Source: Duganella phyllosphaerae
Lineage (GTDB): Bacteria; Pseudomonadota; Gammaproteobacteria; Burkholderiales; Burkholderiaceae_D
Length of the DNA stretch: 64,000 nucleotides
NCBI RefSeq assembly: GCF_001758785.1
Contig: NZ_LROM01000152.1
Coordinates: 124,001 to 188,000, forward strand
Direction of reading: 5' to 3'
Shown: positions 43,566-52,867 of the stretch, piece after piece
Layout of the letters: each line of letters opens with the position of its first letter
How positions within the stretch are numbered: the first letter of the stretch is position 1
Program-made: the position numbers and the translations under genes
Notes under the pieces: model-generated
Seen by the model: the letters and a program-made list of their open reading frames with translations, nothing else
Told to the model about the DNA's origin: nothing
Database searches by the model: none

Positions 43566-45101
43566 CTATTTGAACTGCATCGGGTGGGCGGTGAGCCACG
43601 CCTGCAGTGTGGTCGCCGCCTCGGGCGCCAAATGCAACCCCAGCTTGGAGCGGCGCCACAGGATGTCCCGCGCCGTGCGCGCCCACTCGTACTTGCGCAG
43701 GTACGCCACTTCCACTTCATACAGGCCGGGGACGATTTCGGCGCCCATGTCGGCCACCGTGGCGCGGTCGCGCAGCAGCGTGTGGATGCGGGTGCCGTAG
43801 GCGCGGGTGTAGCGCACCACCAGTAGCGGCGGCAGCCAGGCGTAATGGTTCTGCACGTTGCGCACCCATTCGTCGAAACCCAGCACCGACTTGTTTTGCG
43901 GCTCGGCGCCGTACAAGTCGCCGCCCGGCAGGCAGGCGTGGGCGGTCCAGTTGCCGTGGCGGTTGTCCAGGGCCTTGGCGATCAGTTCCACCGCTTCTTC
44001 GGCCAGCTTGCGGTAGGTGGTGATCTTGCCGCCGAAAATACTCAGGATCGGCGCGCCATCGCTGTCGACTTCGAGCTTGTAGTCGCGGGTGACGGCCTTG
44101 GCGTCGGCGCCGTCGTCGAGCAGCGGGCGCACGCCGGAATAGGTCCACACCACGTCGGAAGGCGCCACCGGCTTGACGAAATACTCGCTGGCCAGCTGGC
44201 ACAGGTAGGCGATTTCGGTGTCGTCGATCGCCACGCCGTTGGCGTCCCCCTTGTAATCGATATCGGTGGTGCCGATCAGCGTGAAATCGCGCTCGTACGG
44301 AATCGCGAACACGATGCGGCCGTCGCGGTTCTGAAAAATATAGGCGTTATCGTGATCGAACATGCGCCTGACCACGATATGGCTGCCCTTGACCAGGCGC
44401 AGGTGGCCGGCGCCGTCTTTCGGCGTTGCCGTGTGCAGCATCTGCGCGGTCCACGGCCCGGCCGCGTTGACCACGTAGCGGGCGTTGACGCGGATGCCGC
44501 CGCAGGTGGGCTTGTCGATGATCGCTTCCCAGCCGGCGCCCTTGCGGGTGAGCGTGTCCACCCGGGCCTGGGTGAGGATGGTGGCGCCCTTCTCGCAGGC
44601 GTCCATGGCGTTGAGCACGACCAGGCGGGCATCGTCCACCCAGCCGTCGGAGTAGGCGAAGCCGCAGCGAAATTCCGGCTTGAGCGGCTTGCCGGCCGAG
44701 TGGCAGCGCAGGTTGATGGCGGCCGAGCGCGGCAGCAGTTCGCGCTTGGCCAGCGTGTCGTAGAGCCACAGGCCGGCGCGGATCAGCAGCGCGGAACGCT
44801 GACCTTTTGAATGCGGCATGACAAAGCGCAGCGGCCACATGATGTGGGGCGCGGCGCGCAGCAGCACTTCGCGCTCGATCAGCGCCTTGCGCACCAGGTT
44901 GAATTCGTAGTACTCGAGATAGCGCAGGCCGCCGTGTATCAGCTTGGTCGATGCCGACGACGTGTGCGCCGCCAGGTCGTCCTTTTCGCACAGGACGACC
45001 GACAGCCCGCGTCCGGCCGCATCGCGCGCGATACCCGCGCCATTGATGCCGCCGCCCACGATCAGGACATCGCAATCGAGCGTGTGCTGCGGTTCCGCCA
45101 T
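43566..45101 (-). CDS. glpD: Aerobic glycerol-3-phosphate dehydrogenase
   Basis: A protein of 511 residues, an FAD enzyme of the inner membrane that oxidises glycerol-3-phosphate to dihydroxyacetone phosphate and feeds electrons to ubiquinone. Start at 45101 (MAEPQHTLDCD) gives the FAD motif DVLIVGGGINGAGIARDAAG at the proper place. Further motifs: KLIHGGLRYLEYYEF, VNAAGPWTAQ, TLIGTTDIDY and SGVRPLLDDGA. GGGGAA upstream is a fair ribosome binding site. The gene is alone; glpF, glpK and glpR are not in the window. Confidence 0.95.
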   Translation of the reverse strand: MAEPQHTLDCDVLIVGGGINGAGIARDAAGRGLSVVLCEKDDLAAHTSSASTKLIHGGLRYLEYYEFNLVRKALIEREVLLRAAPHIMWPLRFVMPHSKGQRSALLIRAGLWLYDTLAKRELLPRSAAINLRCHSAGKPLKPEFRCGFAYSDGWVDDARLVVLNAMDACEKGATILTQARVDTLTRKGAGWEAIIDKPTCGGIRVNARYVVNAAGPWTAQMLHTATPKDGAGHLRLVKGSHIVVRRMFDHDNAYIFQNRDGRIVFAIPYERDFTLIGTTDIDYKGDANGVAIDDTEIAYLCQLASEYFVKPVAPSDVVWTYSGVRPLLDDGADAKAVTRDYKLEVDSDGAPILSIFGGKITTYRKLAEEAVELIAKALDNRHGNWTAHACLPGGDLYGAEPQNKSVLGFDEWVRNVQNHYAWLPPLLVVRYTRAYGTRIHTLLRDRATVADMGAEIVPGLYEVEVAYLRKYEWARTARDILWRRSKLGLHLAPEAATTLQAWLTAHPMQFK

Positions 45102-45268
45102 GAGTTCCCCGAGGTGACTTGTAATATAGCATGATTTGCCACATCCCCTACGGTACGACAAATTTCACTTTGATGATAGAGGGCAACCGTATCGTCCCTC
45201 TAAAATTCACCGTGAAAGCCACGTTCGTTATAAGTTTGCTATTTAAGCTGGCTCAAATTTCGTTGGTC

Positions 45269-45274
45269 TATAAT
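45269..45274 (+). promoter_or_regulatory. Candidate -10 box for the PBP1A gene
   Basis: A perfect TATAAT 33 bases before the TTG start. No good -35 hexamer at 16-18 bases upstream. The rest of 45102-45268 is the divergent region shared with glpD; I see no clear operator in it. Confidence 0.4.
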
Positions 45275-45306
45275 CTTCGCACCGTATTGATAGCGAGACC
45301 CACGCT

Positions 45307-47691
45307 TTGACTGCTACTACCAACAAACTGCCCCAGTGGCTCAACCGCCGCAACACCATCCGTGGCGTGATCGTGATCGGCCTGGTGGCCCTGATCGGCG
45401 CGGTCGCGCTGGCGGCGTACATGTTCCTGGCGATTGCGCCCAATTTGCCGTCGCTCGATAAAATCTCCGACTACAAGCCAAAGATTCCGCTGCGCGTATA
45501 CACCGCCGACAATGCCCTGATCGGCGAATTCGGCGAGGAACACCGCGACTTCATCCCCATCAAGGAGATGCCGGACCTGATGAAAAAAGCGGTGCTGTCG
45601 ATCGAGGACAAGCGCTTCTACGAGCACAATGGCATCGACTGGGTGCGCGCCATGGGCGCCGTCAAGGCCAACCTGGGCGGCTCGTTCCGCCAGGGCGGGT
45701 CCACCATCACCATGCAAGTCGCGCGCAATTTCTTCCTCACGCGCGAAAAAGTCCTGGGCCGCAAGCTCAACGAAGTGATGCTGGCCCTGAAAATCGAGAA
45801 CGCCCTCTCCAAGGACGAAATCCTCGAGCTGTACATGAACCAGATCTACCTGGGCCAGCGCTCGTTCGGCTTCGGCAGCGCGGCGCAAACCTATTTCGGC
45901 AAGTCGCTCAAGGAATTGAACATCGCCGAGATGGCGATGCTGGCCGGCCTGCCGCAAAACCCGGCGCGCCATAACCCGATCACCAACCTCAAGCGCGCCA
46001 AGCAGCGCCAGCAACTGGTACTGAAGTCGATGCGCGACCTCGATTACATCACCGCCGAGCAGTACGACGCGGCGCTCAAGCAGCCGATCCACATCAGCGC
46101 CAAGGGCCAGCAGTTCGAAGTGCACGCCGAATACGTGGCCGAACTGGCGCGCCAGGTCGTGTATGCGCAGTTCAAGGACGAGGCTTACACGCGTGGCATC
46201 AGCGTGTACACCACCATCCTCAAGGACGACCAGAACGCGGCCTACGAGTCGATGCGCCGCAACGTCATCAACTATGACCAGCGCCACGGCTATCGCGGCC
46301 CGGAAACGTATATCACTCTGCCCGCCGACGCCGACGAACGCGACGACGCCATCGAGGACGCGCTGCAGCGCCGCCCAACCAGCGACCGCCTGATCGCGGC
46401 CGTGGTGCTGGCCGCCAGCACCAAGTCCGTCACGGTGCAGAACGAAGCCGGCGACGAGATCACCATCACCGGCGACGGCCTGCGGCTGGCCGCCAGCGCG
46501 CTCACCGACAAGGCCAGGGAATCGCTGCGCGTGCGTCCTGGCGCCGTCATCCGCATCATGGACAACGGCAAAAAGGGCTGGGCCATTTCGCAGGTGCCGC
46601 AGGTAGCGGCGGCGTTCGTGTCGATGGACGCGGTCAACGGCGGCTATCACGCCATGGTCGGCGGTTTCGACTACAACCTGCAAAAATTCAATCACGTCAC
46701 GCAGGCATGGCGCCAGCCCGGCTCCTCGATCAAGCCGTTCGTGTATTCGGCGGCGCTGGAAAAAGGCTTTTCGCCGGCCACGCTGCTCAATGACGAGCCG
46801 CTGGAGCTGACCGCTGCCGAAACCGGCAGCCAGCCCTGGAGCCCGCGCAACGACGACGGCAAGTACGAAGGCCCGATCACCATGCGCTACGCGCTGGCCG
46901 AATCGAAAAACGTGGTCACGGTGCGCATCCTGCGCGCCATCACGGTGCCGTACGCGCACGATTACCTGGGAAAGTTCGGCTTCGATCTGGCCAAGCATCC
47001 GAAGAACTTCACCATGGCGCTGGGCACCGGCTCGGTCACGCCGGCGCAGATGGCCGGCGCCTACTCGGTGTTCGCCAACGGCGGCTACTCGGTGGAGCCG
47101 TACCTGATCGCCAAAATCGTCGATGGCGACGGCAAGATCATCTCCGAAGCCAAGCCGCGCACCACCCTGCCCGACGAGGCGCGCGTGCTCGATCCGCGCA
47201 ATGCGTATGTCACCGACAGCATGCTGCGGGAAGTGACACGCACCGGCACCGGCGGCGCCGTCGCGCGCCTGGGCCGCCACGACATGGCCGGCAAAACCGG
47301 TACCTCGTCGGAGGCGGTCGATGGCTGGTTTGCCGGCTACGGCGGCGGCATCGTGGCAGTGTCGTGGATGGGTTACGACGATTCCAAATCGCTGGGCAAC
47401 AAGGAGTTCGGCGCCACCGTGGCGCTGCCGATCTGGCTCGACTACATGAAGGTGGCGATGAAAGACCGGCCGGCACGCGACCGGCCGGTACCGGTGGGCC
47501 TGACGCAGGTGGGCAGCGAATGGCTGTACGATGAGTTCACCGGCGACGCCGCGCGGGTGTCACTGGATCTCGATGCAGCGCCACCTGGGGCGGAGAACAT
47601 CGTGCCGATGCCGACTGGCGCCGGTGCGCCGCCGCCACCACCACCGCCACCGACACCGGCGCCGCCACCGGCGCCACTGCCAGCACGCTAA
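45307..47691 (+). CDS. mrcA: Penicillin-binding protein 1A (bifunctional peptidoglycan synthase)
   Basis: A protein of 794 residues. It starts at TTG 45307 (TATTNKLPQW), since no earlier ATG or GTG is in frame; the next ATG falls after the membrane anchor. One N-terminal transmembrane helix (about 20-42) is followed by the GT51 glycosyltransferase: ALSIEDKRFYEHNGID-like (VLSIEDKRFYEHNGIDW), GGSTITMQVARNFFLT. Then an OB-type domain, and the transpeptidase with SSIK (QPGSSIKPFVYSA), SKN (AESKNVVTVR) and KTGT (MAGKTGTSSE). The C-terminus is a proline-rich tail (about 770-790). It polymerises and cross-links peptidoglycan. It ends 4 bases from the convergent LuxR gene. Confidence 0.95.
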   Translation: MTATTNKLPQWLNRRNTIRGVIVIGLVALIGAVALAAYMFLAIAPNLPSLDKISDYKPKIPLRVYTADNALIGEFGEEHRDFIPIKEMPDLMKKAVLSIEDKRFYEHNGIDWVRAMGAVKANLGGSFRQGGSTITMQVARNFFLTREKVLGRKLNEVMLALKIENALSKDEILELYMNQIYLGQRSFGFGSAAQTYFGKSLKELNIAEMAMLAGLPQNPARHNPITNLKRAKQRQQLVLKSMRDLDYITAEQYDAALKQPIHISAKGQQFEVHAEYVAELARQVVYAQFKDEAYTRGISVYTTILKDDQNAAYESMRRNVINYDQRHGYRGPETYITLPADADERDDAIEDALQRRPTSDRLIAAVVLAASTKSVTVQNEAGDEITITGDGLRLAASALTDKARESLRVRPGAVIRIMDNGKKGWAISQVPQVAAAFVSMDAVNGGYHAMVGGFDYNLQKFNHVTQAWRQPGSSIKPFVYSAALEKGFSPATLLNDEPLELTAAETGSQPWSPRNDDGKYEGPITMRYALAESKNVVTVRILRAITVPYAHDYLGKFGFDLAKHPKNFTMALGTGSVTPAQMAGAYSVFANGGYSVEPYLIAKIVDGDGKIISEAKPRTTLPDEARVLDPRNAYVTDSMLREVTRTGTGGAVARLGRHDMAGKTGTSSEAVDGWFAGYGGGIVAVSWMGYDDSKSLGNKEFGATVALPIWLDYMKVAMKDRPARDRPVPVGLTQVGSEWLYDEFTGDAARVSLDLDAAPPGAENIVPMPTGAGAPPPPPPPPTPAPPPAPLPAR

Positions 47692-47695
47692 AAAG

Positions 47696-48829
47696 CTATC
47701 CGGGCCGCTGGTGGCGTCCCAGCGCCGCCGCCAGCCCGATCTTGTTCGACACCCCCAGTGCGCGGTAGGCGTCGCGCAGGTAGGTGCGCACGGTGGACGG
47801 CGACAGGCCAAGCAGGCGCGCGACCTGCTTGCTGCTATGGCCCTGCGTATAGAGCAGCGCCGCACCCAGTTCGCGCGGCGACAGCGGCAACTGCGCCGCC
47901 GTGCTGCTCCTGACCGTCACTGCCATCAACTGTCCCACCGGTTCGAGCCACAAGCTGGCGCCGGCCAGGCGCAACGCACAGGGCGCGCGGAGGAACGCTG
48001 CGCTCACCGCTGGCGGCAATACGGTACCGGTCCAATCCGGCGCATAACGCGCCAGTACCTGCGCCATGCCCTGCCCCAGGTAATGCAGCCGCCCGGCATG
48101 GTCGGCCAGCGCCAGCGCCGTGCCGGCGCAGCCGCCGGCAACCGTCCCAGCCCCTAACCCTGCAACAGTACCAGTAACAGTAACAGCGCCGGCGCCGGCA
48201 CCGGCCATGGTCAAGCTCAGCAGATCGGCTACCCGGTGCTGCCAGGCCTGGGCCAGGTGGCGGGTAACATCGGCAAAGAACGCGCTTTCGGCATCGCTGA
48301 ACCCTGCCTGCGGATCGTGGCGGTACAGGCAAATGAAAAACAGCAGCCCGCTGTGTTCCAGCGCGATGGTCATGGTCAGGATGCAATACAGACGATGCCG
48401 CACGACGAACTCCGCGACCGCACCGGGCGGCCCCCGGTAGTGGCCGCTGGCGCGAAACACCGTGCCCAGGTCGGCCATGGTGCTGAGCGCAAACGTGTCC
48501 ACGGCGGCCACGTCGCGGTTCCACTCCTGGGCAAAGGTCGGACTGAGGCCAATGCTCGCATGGAGCAGGTTGCGCGGACTGGCGCCGACACCAGCAGCGG
48601 GCGCTGCGTCGATCACCTCGCCCCACCATGCGGCATCGAAACCGACGTGCTCGCGCAGCGCCAGCATGGAGGCGTGCAGAAACTCGGCGGGCGCAGTCTG
48701 CCGCGCCAGTTGACCAATGCGCAGCAGGCACGGCCCCAGCGCGCGGTGCAGCGGCGCCGGTGCGCCGTCGCCCTCTCCGGTGCCGGTGGTCCAGTCGCTA
48801 TCAATACTATCAAGACTCTCGAGATCCAT
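47696..48829 (-). CDS. LuxR-type helix-turn-helix regulator
   Basis: A protein of 377 residues. The C-terminal 60 residues are a LuxR/GerE DNA-binding domain (LSPRELGAALLYTQGHSSKQ, LLGLSPSTVRTYLRDAYRALGVSNK). The N-terminal 300 residues match no named sensor domain, though conserved patches (RQTAPAEFLHASMLALREHVG, WWGEVIDA, GLSPTFAQEWN) recur in regulators of this type. A low-complexity Gly-Ala-Val-Thr insert sits at about residues 206-237. AGGAG upstream of ATG 48829 is a good ribosome binding site. It is divergent from the secretory lipase gene and may control it. Confidence 0.75.
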   Translation of the reverse strand: MDLESLDSIDSDWTTGTGEGDGAPAPLHRALGPCLLRIGQLARQTAPAEFLHASMLALREHVGFDAAWWGEVIDAAPAAGVGASPRNLLHASIGLSPTFAQEWNRDVAAVDTFALSTMADLGTVFRASGHYRGPPGAVAEFVVRHRLYCILTMTIALEHSGLLFFICLYRHDPQAGFSDAESAFFADVTRHLAQAWQHRVADLLSLTMAGAGAGAVTVTGTVAGLGAGTVAGGCAGTALALADHAGRLHYLGQGMAQVLARYAPDWTGTVLPPAVSAAFLRAPCALRLAGASLWLEPVGQLMAVTVRSSTAAQLPLSPRELGAALLYTQGHSSKQVARLLGLSPSTVRTYLRDAYRALGVSNKIGLAAALGRHQRPG

Positions 48830-48948
48830 GGCGTTGCTCCTGCCCCCACCTCCGCATTCGAGGAGGGGTGTTTATCGCGTGACGGACAGTATGATGGATT
48901 GTATCAGTCCACCTGATATAAACCACGACAACAATTATGGAGACAATC

Positions 48949-50181
48949 ATGAAAACAACGACAGGAACCCTGGCAGCGCTGCTATGCGCCGCCACTGCCG
49001 CACTGGCGCTGGCCGGTTGCGGCAACAGCGGCAGCGTCGGCGTCGGCGATGCCCACGCCGCTACGCTGGCGCCGTTCAAGGAAGTGGCAATCGGCACCGA
49101 CTTCTGGGCCGTCCAGGAAGCGCCCCCGGCCGGCGCCAAACCGGGCGACATCCTGCGCGCGCAAAAGCGCGGTGACGCGCCTGCCGGCGCGCAGGGCTGG
49201 AGCGTGGTGTACGTGTCGGAAATCGCGCCAGGCAAACTGGCATACGTGTCGGGCGAAGTCTACTATCCGGCGGCAGCCGCCACGGCGCCGCGCGACATCG
49301 TCCTGTGGAACCACGAAACTGCCGGCCTGGGCGACGCCTGCGCACCGTCGCGGCGCAACCTGCTGGAGAACAGCGTGGACCGGGTGCCGGCCATCAGCAG
49401 CCAGCTTGCCGCCGGCCGCGTGGTAGTGATGAGCGACTACCCCGGCCTGGGCCTGCCCGGCCCCGCCTTGTACATGGCGGGCCAGCCGAATGCGCGCGCC
49501 TCGCTGGACATGCTGCGCGTGGCGCAAAAATTCCCGGACGCCCGGGCCTCGGCGCGCTACGTGATGTACGGCTGGTCGCAGGGCGGCCAGACCACCATGT
49601 GGGCCGAAAACATCGCGGCCAGCTACGCGCCCGAATTCACCGGCCTGGGCGCCGCGCTGATCGCGCCGGCCGTGCGCATCCGCGAGCTCACGCTCAACTC
49701 GATGAAGTCGCCGACCAACGCCGGCTACGTGATCTCCACCCTGCCCGGCATCCAGGCCTATATGCCGGAGCTCAAATACCGCGACTTCCTTTCGGCCGAG
49801 GGCATGGAGCAGCTGCCGGCGCTGACCAATGGCTGCTACGACATCTGGGAACTGGCGACCAGCGTGCGTGACGCCTACCAGCCCGGCGCACTGACGCCAG
49901 GCTCGAGCTGGTGGAACGCGCTCACGGCGGTGGACAACTTCACGCCGCGCGGTTCGATGCCGTTCGTGATGTTCCAGGGCACCCTGGACACCGACACGCC
50001 GGTCGCGCTCAACCAGCGTGAACGCAGCGCCCTGTGCAAGGCGGGATCGGCGGTGGAATACAACGAGTTCGCCACGCTCAACCACCTGACCATGGTGCCG
50101 GAAGCGGCAAAACGGCTGCCGGCGTGGATGGACGCGCGCTTCAAGGGCCAGGCCCCCGCCAACAACTGCCCCGCGCCTTAG
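48949..50181 (+). CDS. Secretory lipase-family lipoprotein
   Basis: A protein of 410 residues. Start at 48949 (MKTTTGTLAALLC) is chosen because GGAG at 48939-48942 is 6 bases upstream; ATG 48937 lacks such a site. The signal sequence ends in a lipobox LALAGC, so it is probably lipid-anchored. An alpha/beta-hydrolase fold follows with nucleophile elbow GWSQGGQ, catalytic Asp likely in QGTLDTDTP and His in LNHLTM near the end. This is the LIP family of fungal and bacterial secretory lipases (Pfam LIP). It likely hydrolyses lipid esters outside the cytoplasm. It is unlikely to need a LifO-type foldase, since that class serves a different lipase family. Confidence 0.82.
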   Translation: MKTTTGTLAALLCAATAALALAGCGNSGSVGVGDAHAATLAPFKEVAIGTDFWAVQEAPPAGAKPGDILRAQKRGDAPAGAQGWSVVYVSEIAPGKLAYVSGEVYYPAAAATAPRDIVLWNHETAGLGDACAPSRRNLLENSVDRVPAISSQLAAGRVVVMSDYPGLGLPGPALYMAGQPNARASLDMLRVAQKFPDARASARYVMYGWSQGGQTTMWAENIAASYAPEFTGLGAALIAPAVRIRELTLNSMKSPTNAGYVISTLPGIQAYMPELKYRDFLSAEGMEQLPALTNGCYDIWELATSVRDAYQPGALTPGSSWWNALTAVDNFTPRGSMPFVMFQGTLDTDTPVALNQRERSALCKAGSAVEYNEFATLNHLTMVPEAAKRLPAWMDARFKGQAPANNCPAP

Positions 50182-50194
50182 ACTACAGCAAGCG

Positions 50195-50884
50195 TTAAAG
50201 AGCGGGTATCGCCAGGTACCCGCGCATCATCCGCACCGCGCTGCCGGCAAATTGATCGGGCGTCACGTCCGCCGCCCGGTATTTCCACCGTTTGACATAC
50301 CAGTCCTGGAACGTTGCCATCAGGTGCGACGCCAGCAGGTCGGCGCTGCCCGGCGGGCGCGACGGCAGGCGCACGATCACCTCGGCAAACAGCGACTGCA
50401 CGTACAACTCCGAACGCTTGGCCGCGTGGCGCAATTCCGGCTGTAGCACGCGCGAATCCATGTACACGAAATAAAACCACGGCTGCAAGATCTCGGAGAT
50501 GTAGATCGACGAGCGTATCAACGCTTCCAGGCGGTCGAGCGGATCGGCGATGGTGTCGAACAGCAGCGGCACCTGGTGAGTGGCGTGGCGCACCACGTCG
50601 CCGATCATTTCCGCCAGTTGGTCCTTGTTGCTGATGTAGCCGTACAAGCCCCCCATCGACAAGCCGGTTTCCTGGCACAAATCGCGCAGGTTCATGGCGC
50701 GAAAGCCGACATCGTTGGCCAGTTTGAAGGTGGCGTTGAAGATCCGTTCGAGGTTTTCCAGCGCCGGCTTACGGCGCTTGACGGTGATGCGGTCGGCGTA
50801 ATGGTCGAGCAGGTAGGCCCAGATATTGCCGGCGCCGAGCGGCGTCATGGTCTGAAACTGGGCAAAGGTAAAGTCTGGCTGCAC
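50195..50884 (-). CDS. TetR/AcrR-family regulator
   Basis: A protein of 229 residues if started at GTG 50884 (VQPDFTFAQFQTMTPLG). A longer frame reaches ATG 50965 and beyond, but a perfect TATAAT at 50916-50921 on the same strand lies inside it, so transcription would begin downstream of that ATG. The N-terminal helix-turn-helix reads ERIFNATFKLANDVGFRAMN and LCQETGLSMGGLYGYISNKD. The C-terminal ligand-binding domain (about 100-229) has no assignable ligand. It is divergent from the diguanylate cyclase gene. Regulation of that gene or of the nearby lipase is possible. Confidence 0.85.
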   Translation of the reverse strand: MQPDFTFAQFQTMTPLGAGNIWAYLLDHYADRITVKRRKPALENLERIFNATFKLANDVGFRAMNLRDLCQETGLSMGGLYGYISNKDQLAEMIGDVVRHATHQVPLLFDTIADPLDRLEALIRSSIYISEILQPWFYFVYMDSRVLQPELRHAAKRSELYVQSLFAEVIVRLPSRPPGSADLLASHLMATFQDWYVKRWKYRAADVTPDQFAGSAVRMMRGYLAIPAL

Positions 50885-50915
50885 GACGGTCTCTTTAGTT
50901 GGTTTTATGGTAAAT

Positions 50916-50921
50916 ATTATA
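50916..50921 (-). promoter_or_regulatory. -10 box for the TetR-family gene
   Basis: TATAAT on the minus strand, 31 bases before the GTG start at 50884. It favours that start over ATG 50965. No consensus -35 box is seen. Confidence 0.45.
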
Positions 50922-50955
50922 GCGTATGCGGTAACATGGTGATCCTTGTCCAGGA

Positions 50956-52821
50956 ATGTTTCCATTGTATACACGTCGCCCCCCACCCAACTTACTCCTG
51001 CCGCTGCTAGCCGTCCTGTCGCTGTTGCTTTTGCTGGCATTGTCAGCAAAAGCCCATGCCGCTGGGGCACCGGTCGAGGTGCGCGCCCTCCACCAGGGCG
51101 TGGTGTCGCTCACCGATGCTGTTGCCGTACTCGAAGATCCTGGCCACGCGCTCGATCTGGCGCAGGCGCGCGCGCAAAGCTATCGCTACAGCGGACAGGC
51201 CGACCAGGCGATCAGCTTTGGCTATTCCCGGTCGGCCTACTGGCTCAAGGTGGAGCTGCGCAATTCGGGTGCTGCGCCAGTGCGTCGCCTGCTCGAAATC
51301 AGCAACGCGCGCCTGAGCGATATCACGTTCTATGAACCGGATGAAGACGGCAGCTATCGTGCGCACCACACCGGCAGCGCAATGCCGTATGCCTCGCGCG
51401 ATTACCCCAACCGTTACTATGTCTACCAGATCGAGCTGCCGGCCCGATCGCAGCACACTTATTATCTGCGCGTAGCCTCCGAGGGCGCCAAGCTGATACC
51501 GCTGCGCCTGTGGGAGCCGCAGGCGTTTGCAGTCCACGCCCAGGGCGACTACCTGGCACAGGGCATTTTCTTCGGCATGGTGATCGCCATGATGCTGTTC
51601 AACCTGGTGCTGTTCGCCATGCTGCGCGACCGGCTGTACCTGATGTACGTGGTCTTCGTGGTGGTTACCGCCATGGGGCTGGCCGCCCAGAACGGCCTGG
51701 GTCACGAATGGCTGTGGCCAGCGGTGGGCGGACGCTGGCCCAACCTGTCGGCCGCGATCCTGTTCTCGCTGTCGCACGCCACGCTCACCATGTTCATGCG
51801 GCGGATGATCGGCACCCGCACCCTGGTGCCCTGGCTCGACAAGCTGCTGCTGGCGATGGTGGCATGGTTCCTGGTCTCGCCGGTGCTGCTGGTGCTGTTC
51901 TACCAGCAGGTGGCCGGCGCCATCACCACGATCTGGAGCATTACCTCGCCGCTGACGCTGGTGATCGCGCTGGTGTGCGTATGGCGCCGCCAGCGCAGCG
52001 CCTACTACTTCAGCGCCGCGTTTTGCGTGCTGCTGGTGGGTAACATGGGCAGCGCCCTGGCCGCGCTGGCGATATTGCCGCACAACCTGGGCACCAATTT
52101 CGGCGCGCAGATAGGATCCGCCTGCGAAATGCTGCTGCTGGCGTTTGCGCTGGCCGACCGCATGCACGTGATGAGGCGCGAGAAGGAGCAGGCGCAGGCA
52201 ATGGCGCTGGCCGCCCAGAACGACCTGATCACCGGTCTGAAACTGTCGGAGCAGCGCCTGGAAGCGCACGTGGCCCAGCGTACGGCCGAACTGCAGCAAG
52301 CCAACAACAGCCTCGCGCTGATGTCGATGACCGACGTCCTCACCGGCATCCCGAACCGCCGCCGCTTCGACCAGATCCTGGCGGCGGAATGGACACGGGC
52401 GGCGCGCCAGCACAGCCTGCTGGCCATCGGCATGCTCGATATCGACCACTTCAAGAAGTACAACGACCACTACGGCCATCAACAGGGCGATGACTGCCTG
52501 CGCCGCGTGGCGGCGGCGATCGATGACCAGTTCCGGCGCGGTGGCGACCAGGTGGCGCGTTACGGCGGCGAGGAATTCATCTTCATCGTGCCCGACGCCC
52601 AGCCCGACACCGCCATGGCCCTGGCGCAGGCGGTCTGCGCAGCGGTGGCCGCGCTGGGCATCGTGCATGCGGCAGCGCCAGGCGGCATCGTCACGGTGAG
52701 CGTGGGTGTGGCATGCGGCCAGCCAGTCGGCGGCGAAGAACCCGAACAGCTGGTGCACGCGGCCGATGTGGCGCTGTACCAGGCCAAGAAGTCGGGACGG
52801 AACCGGGCCATGCTGGCCTGA
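50956..52821 (+). CDS. Membrane diguanylate cyclase (7TMR-DISM, GGDEF)
   Basis: A protein of 621 residues. Signal peptide (hydrophobic 12-32), a 7TMR-DISM extracellular domain (about 40-185; SRSAYWLKVELRNSG, PNRYYVYQIELPA), seven transmembrane helices (about 195-400), a coiled coil and a C-terminal GGDEF domain. The active site is GGEEF (about 537-541); the allosteric inhibition motif RxxD is present as RGGD five residues before it. It makes cyclic di-GMP from two GTP, probably in response to an extracellular ligand, often a carbohydrate. AGGA lies only a base before ATG 50956, so the start is not certain. Confidence 0.92.
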   Translation: MFPLYTRRPPPNLLLPLLAVLSLLLLLALSAKAHAAGAPVEVRALHQGVVSLTDAVAVLEDPGHALDLAQARAQSYRYSGQADQAISFGYSRSAYWLKVELRNSGAAPVRRLLEISNARLSDITFYEPDEDGSYRAHHTGSAMPYASRDYPNRYYVYQIELPARSQHTYYLRVASEGAKLIPLRLWEPQAFAVHAQGDYLAQGIFFGMVIAMMLFNLVLFAMLRDRLYLMYVVFVVVTAMGLAAQNGLGHEWLWPAVGGRWPNLSAAILFSLSHATLTMFMRRMIGTRTLVPWLDKLLLAMVAWFLVSPVLLVLFYQQVAGAITTIWSITSPLTLVIALVCVWRRQRSAYYFSAAFCVLLVGNMGSALAALAILPHNLGTNFGAQIGSACEMLLLAFALADRMHVMRREKEQAQAMALAAQNDLITGLKLSEQRLEAHVAQRTAELQQANNSLALMSMTDVLTGIPNRRRFDQILAAEWTRAARQHSLLAIGMLDIDHFKKYNDHYGHQQGDDCLRRVAAAIDDQFRRGGDQVARYGGEEFIFIVPDAQPDTAMALAQAVCAAVAALGIVHAAAPGGIVTVSVGVACGQPVGGEEPEQLVHAADVALYQAKKSGRNRAMLA

Positions 52822-52867
52822 GAACGGCCAGCGCCTGCCACTGTCCAGCTTGACAATGCGGGTGTGT

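Noticed and set aside
47625..47690. Proline-repeat DNA at the end of the PBP1A gene as a separate repeat element
   Set aside because: It is in frame and codes for a proline-rich tail, which PBP1A proteins often have.
23512..50181. The secretory lipase at 48949-50181 as client of the lipase-chaperone-like gene
   Set aside because: LIP-family secretory lipases are not foldase-dependent, and the genes are 25 kb apart.
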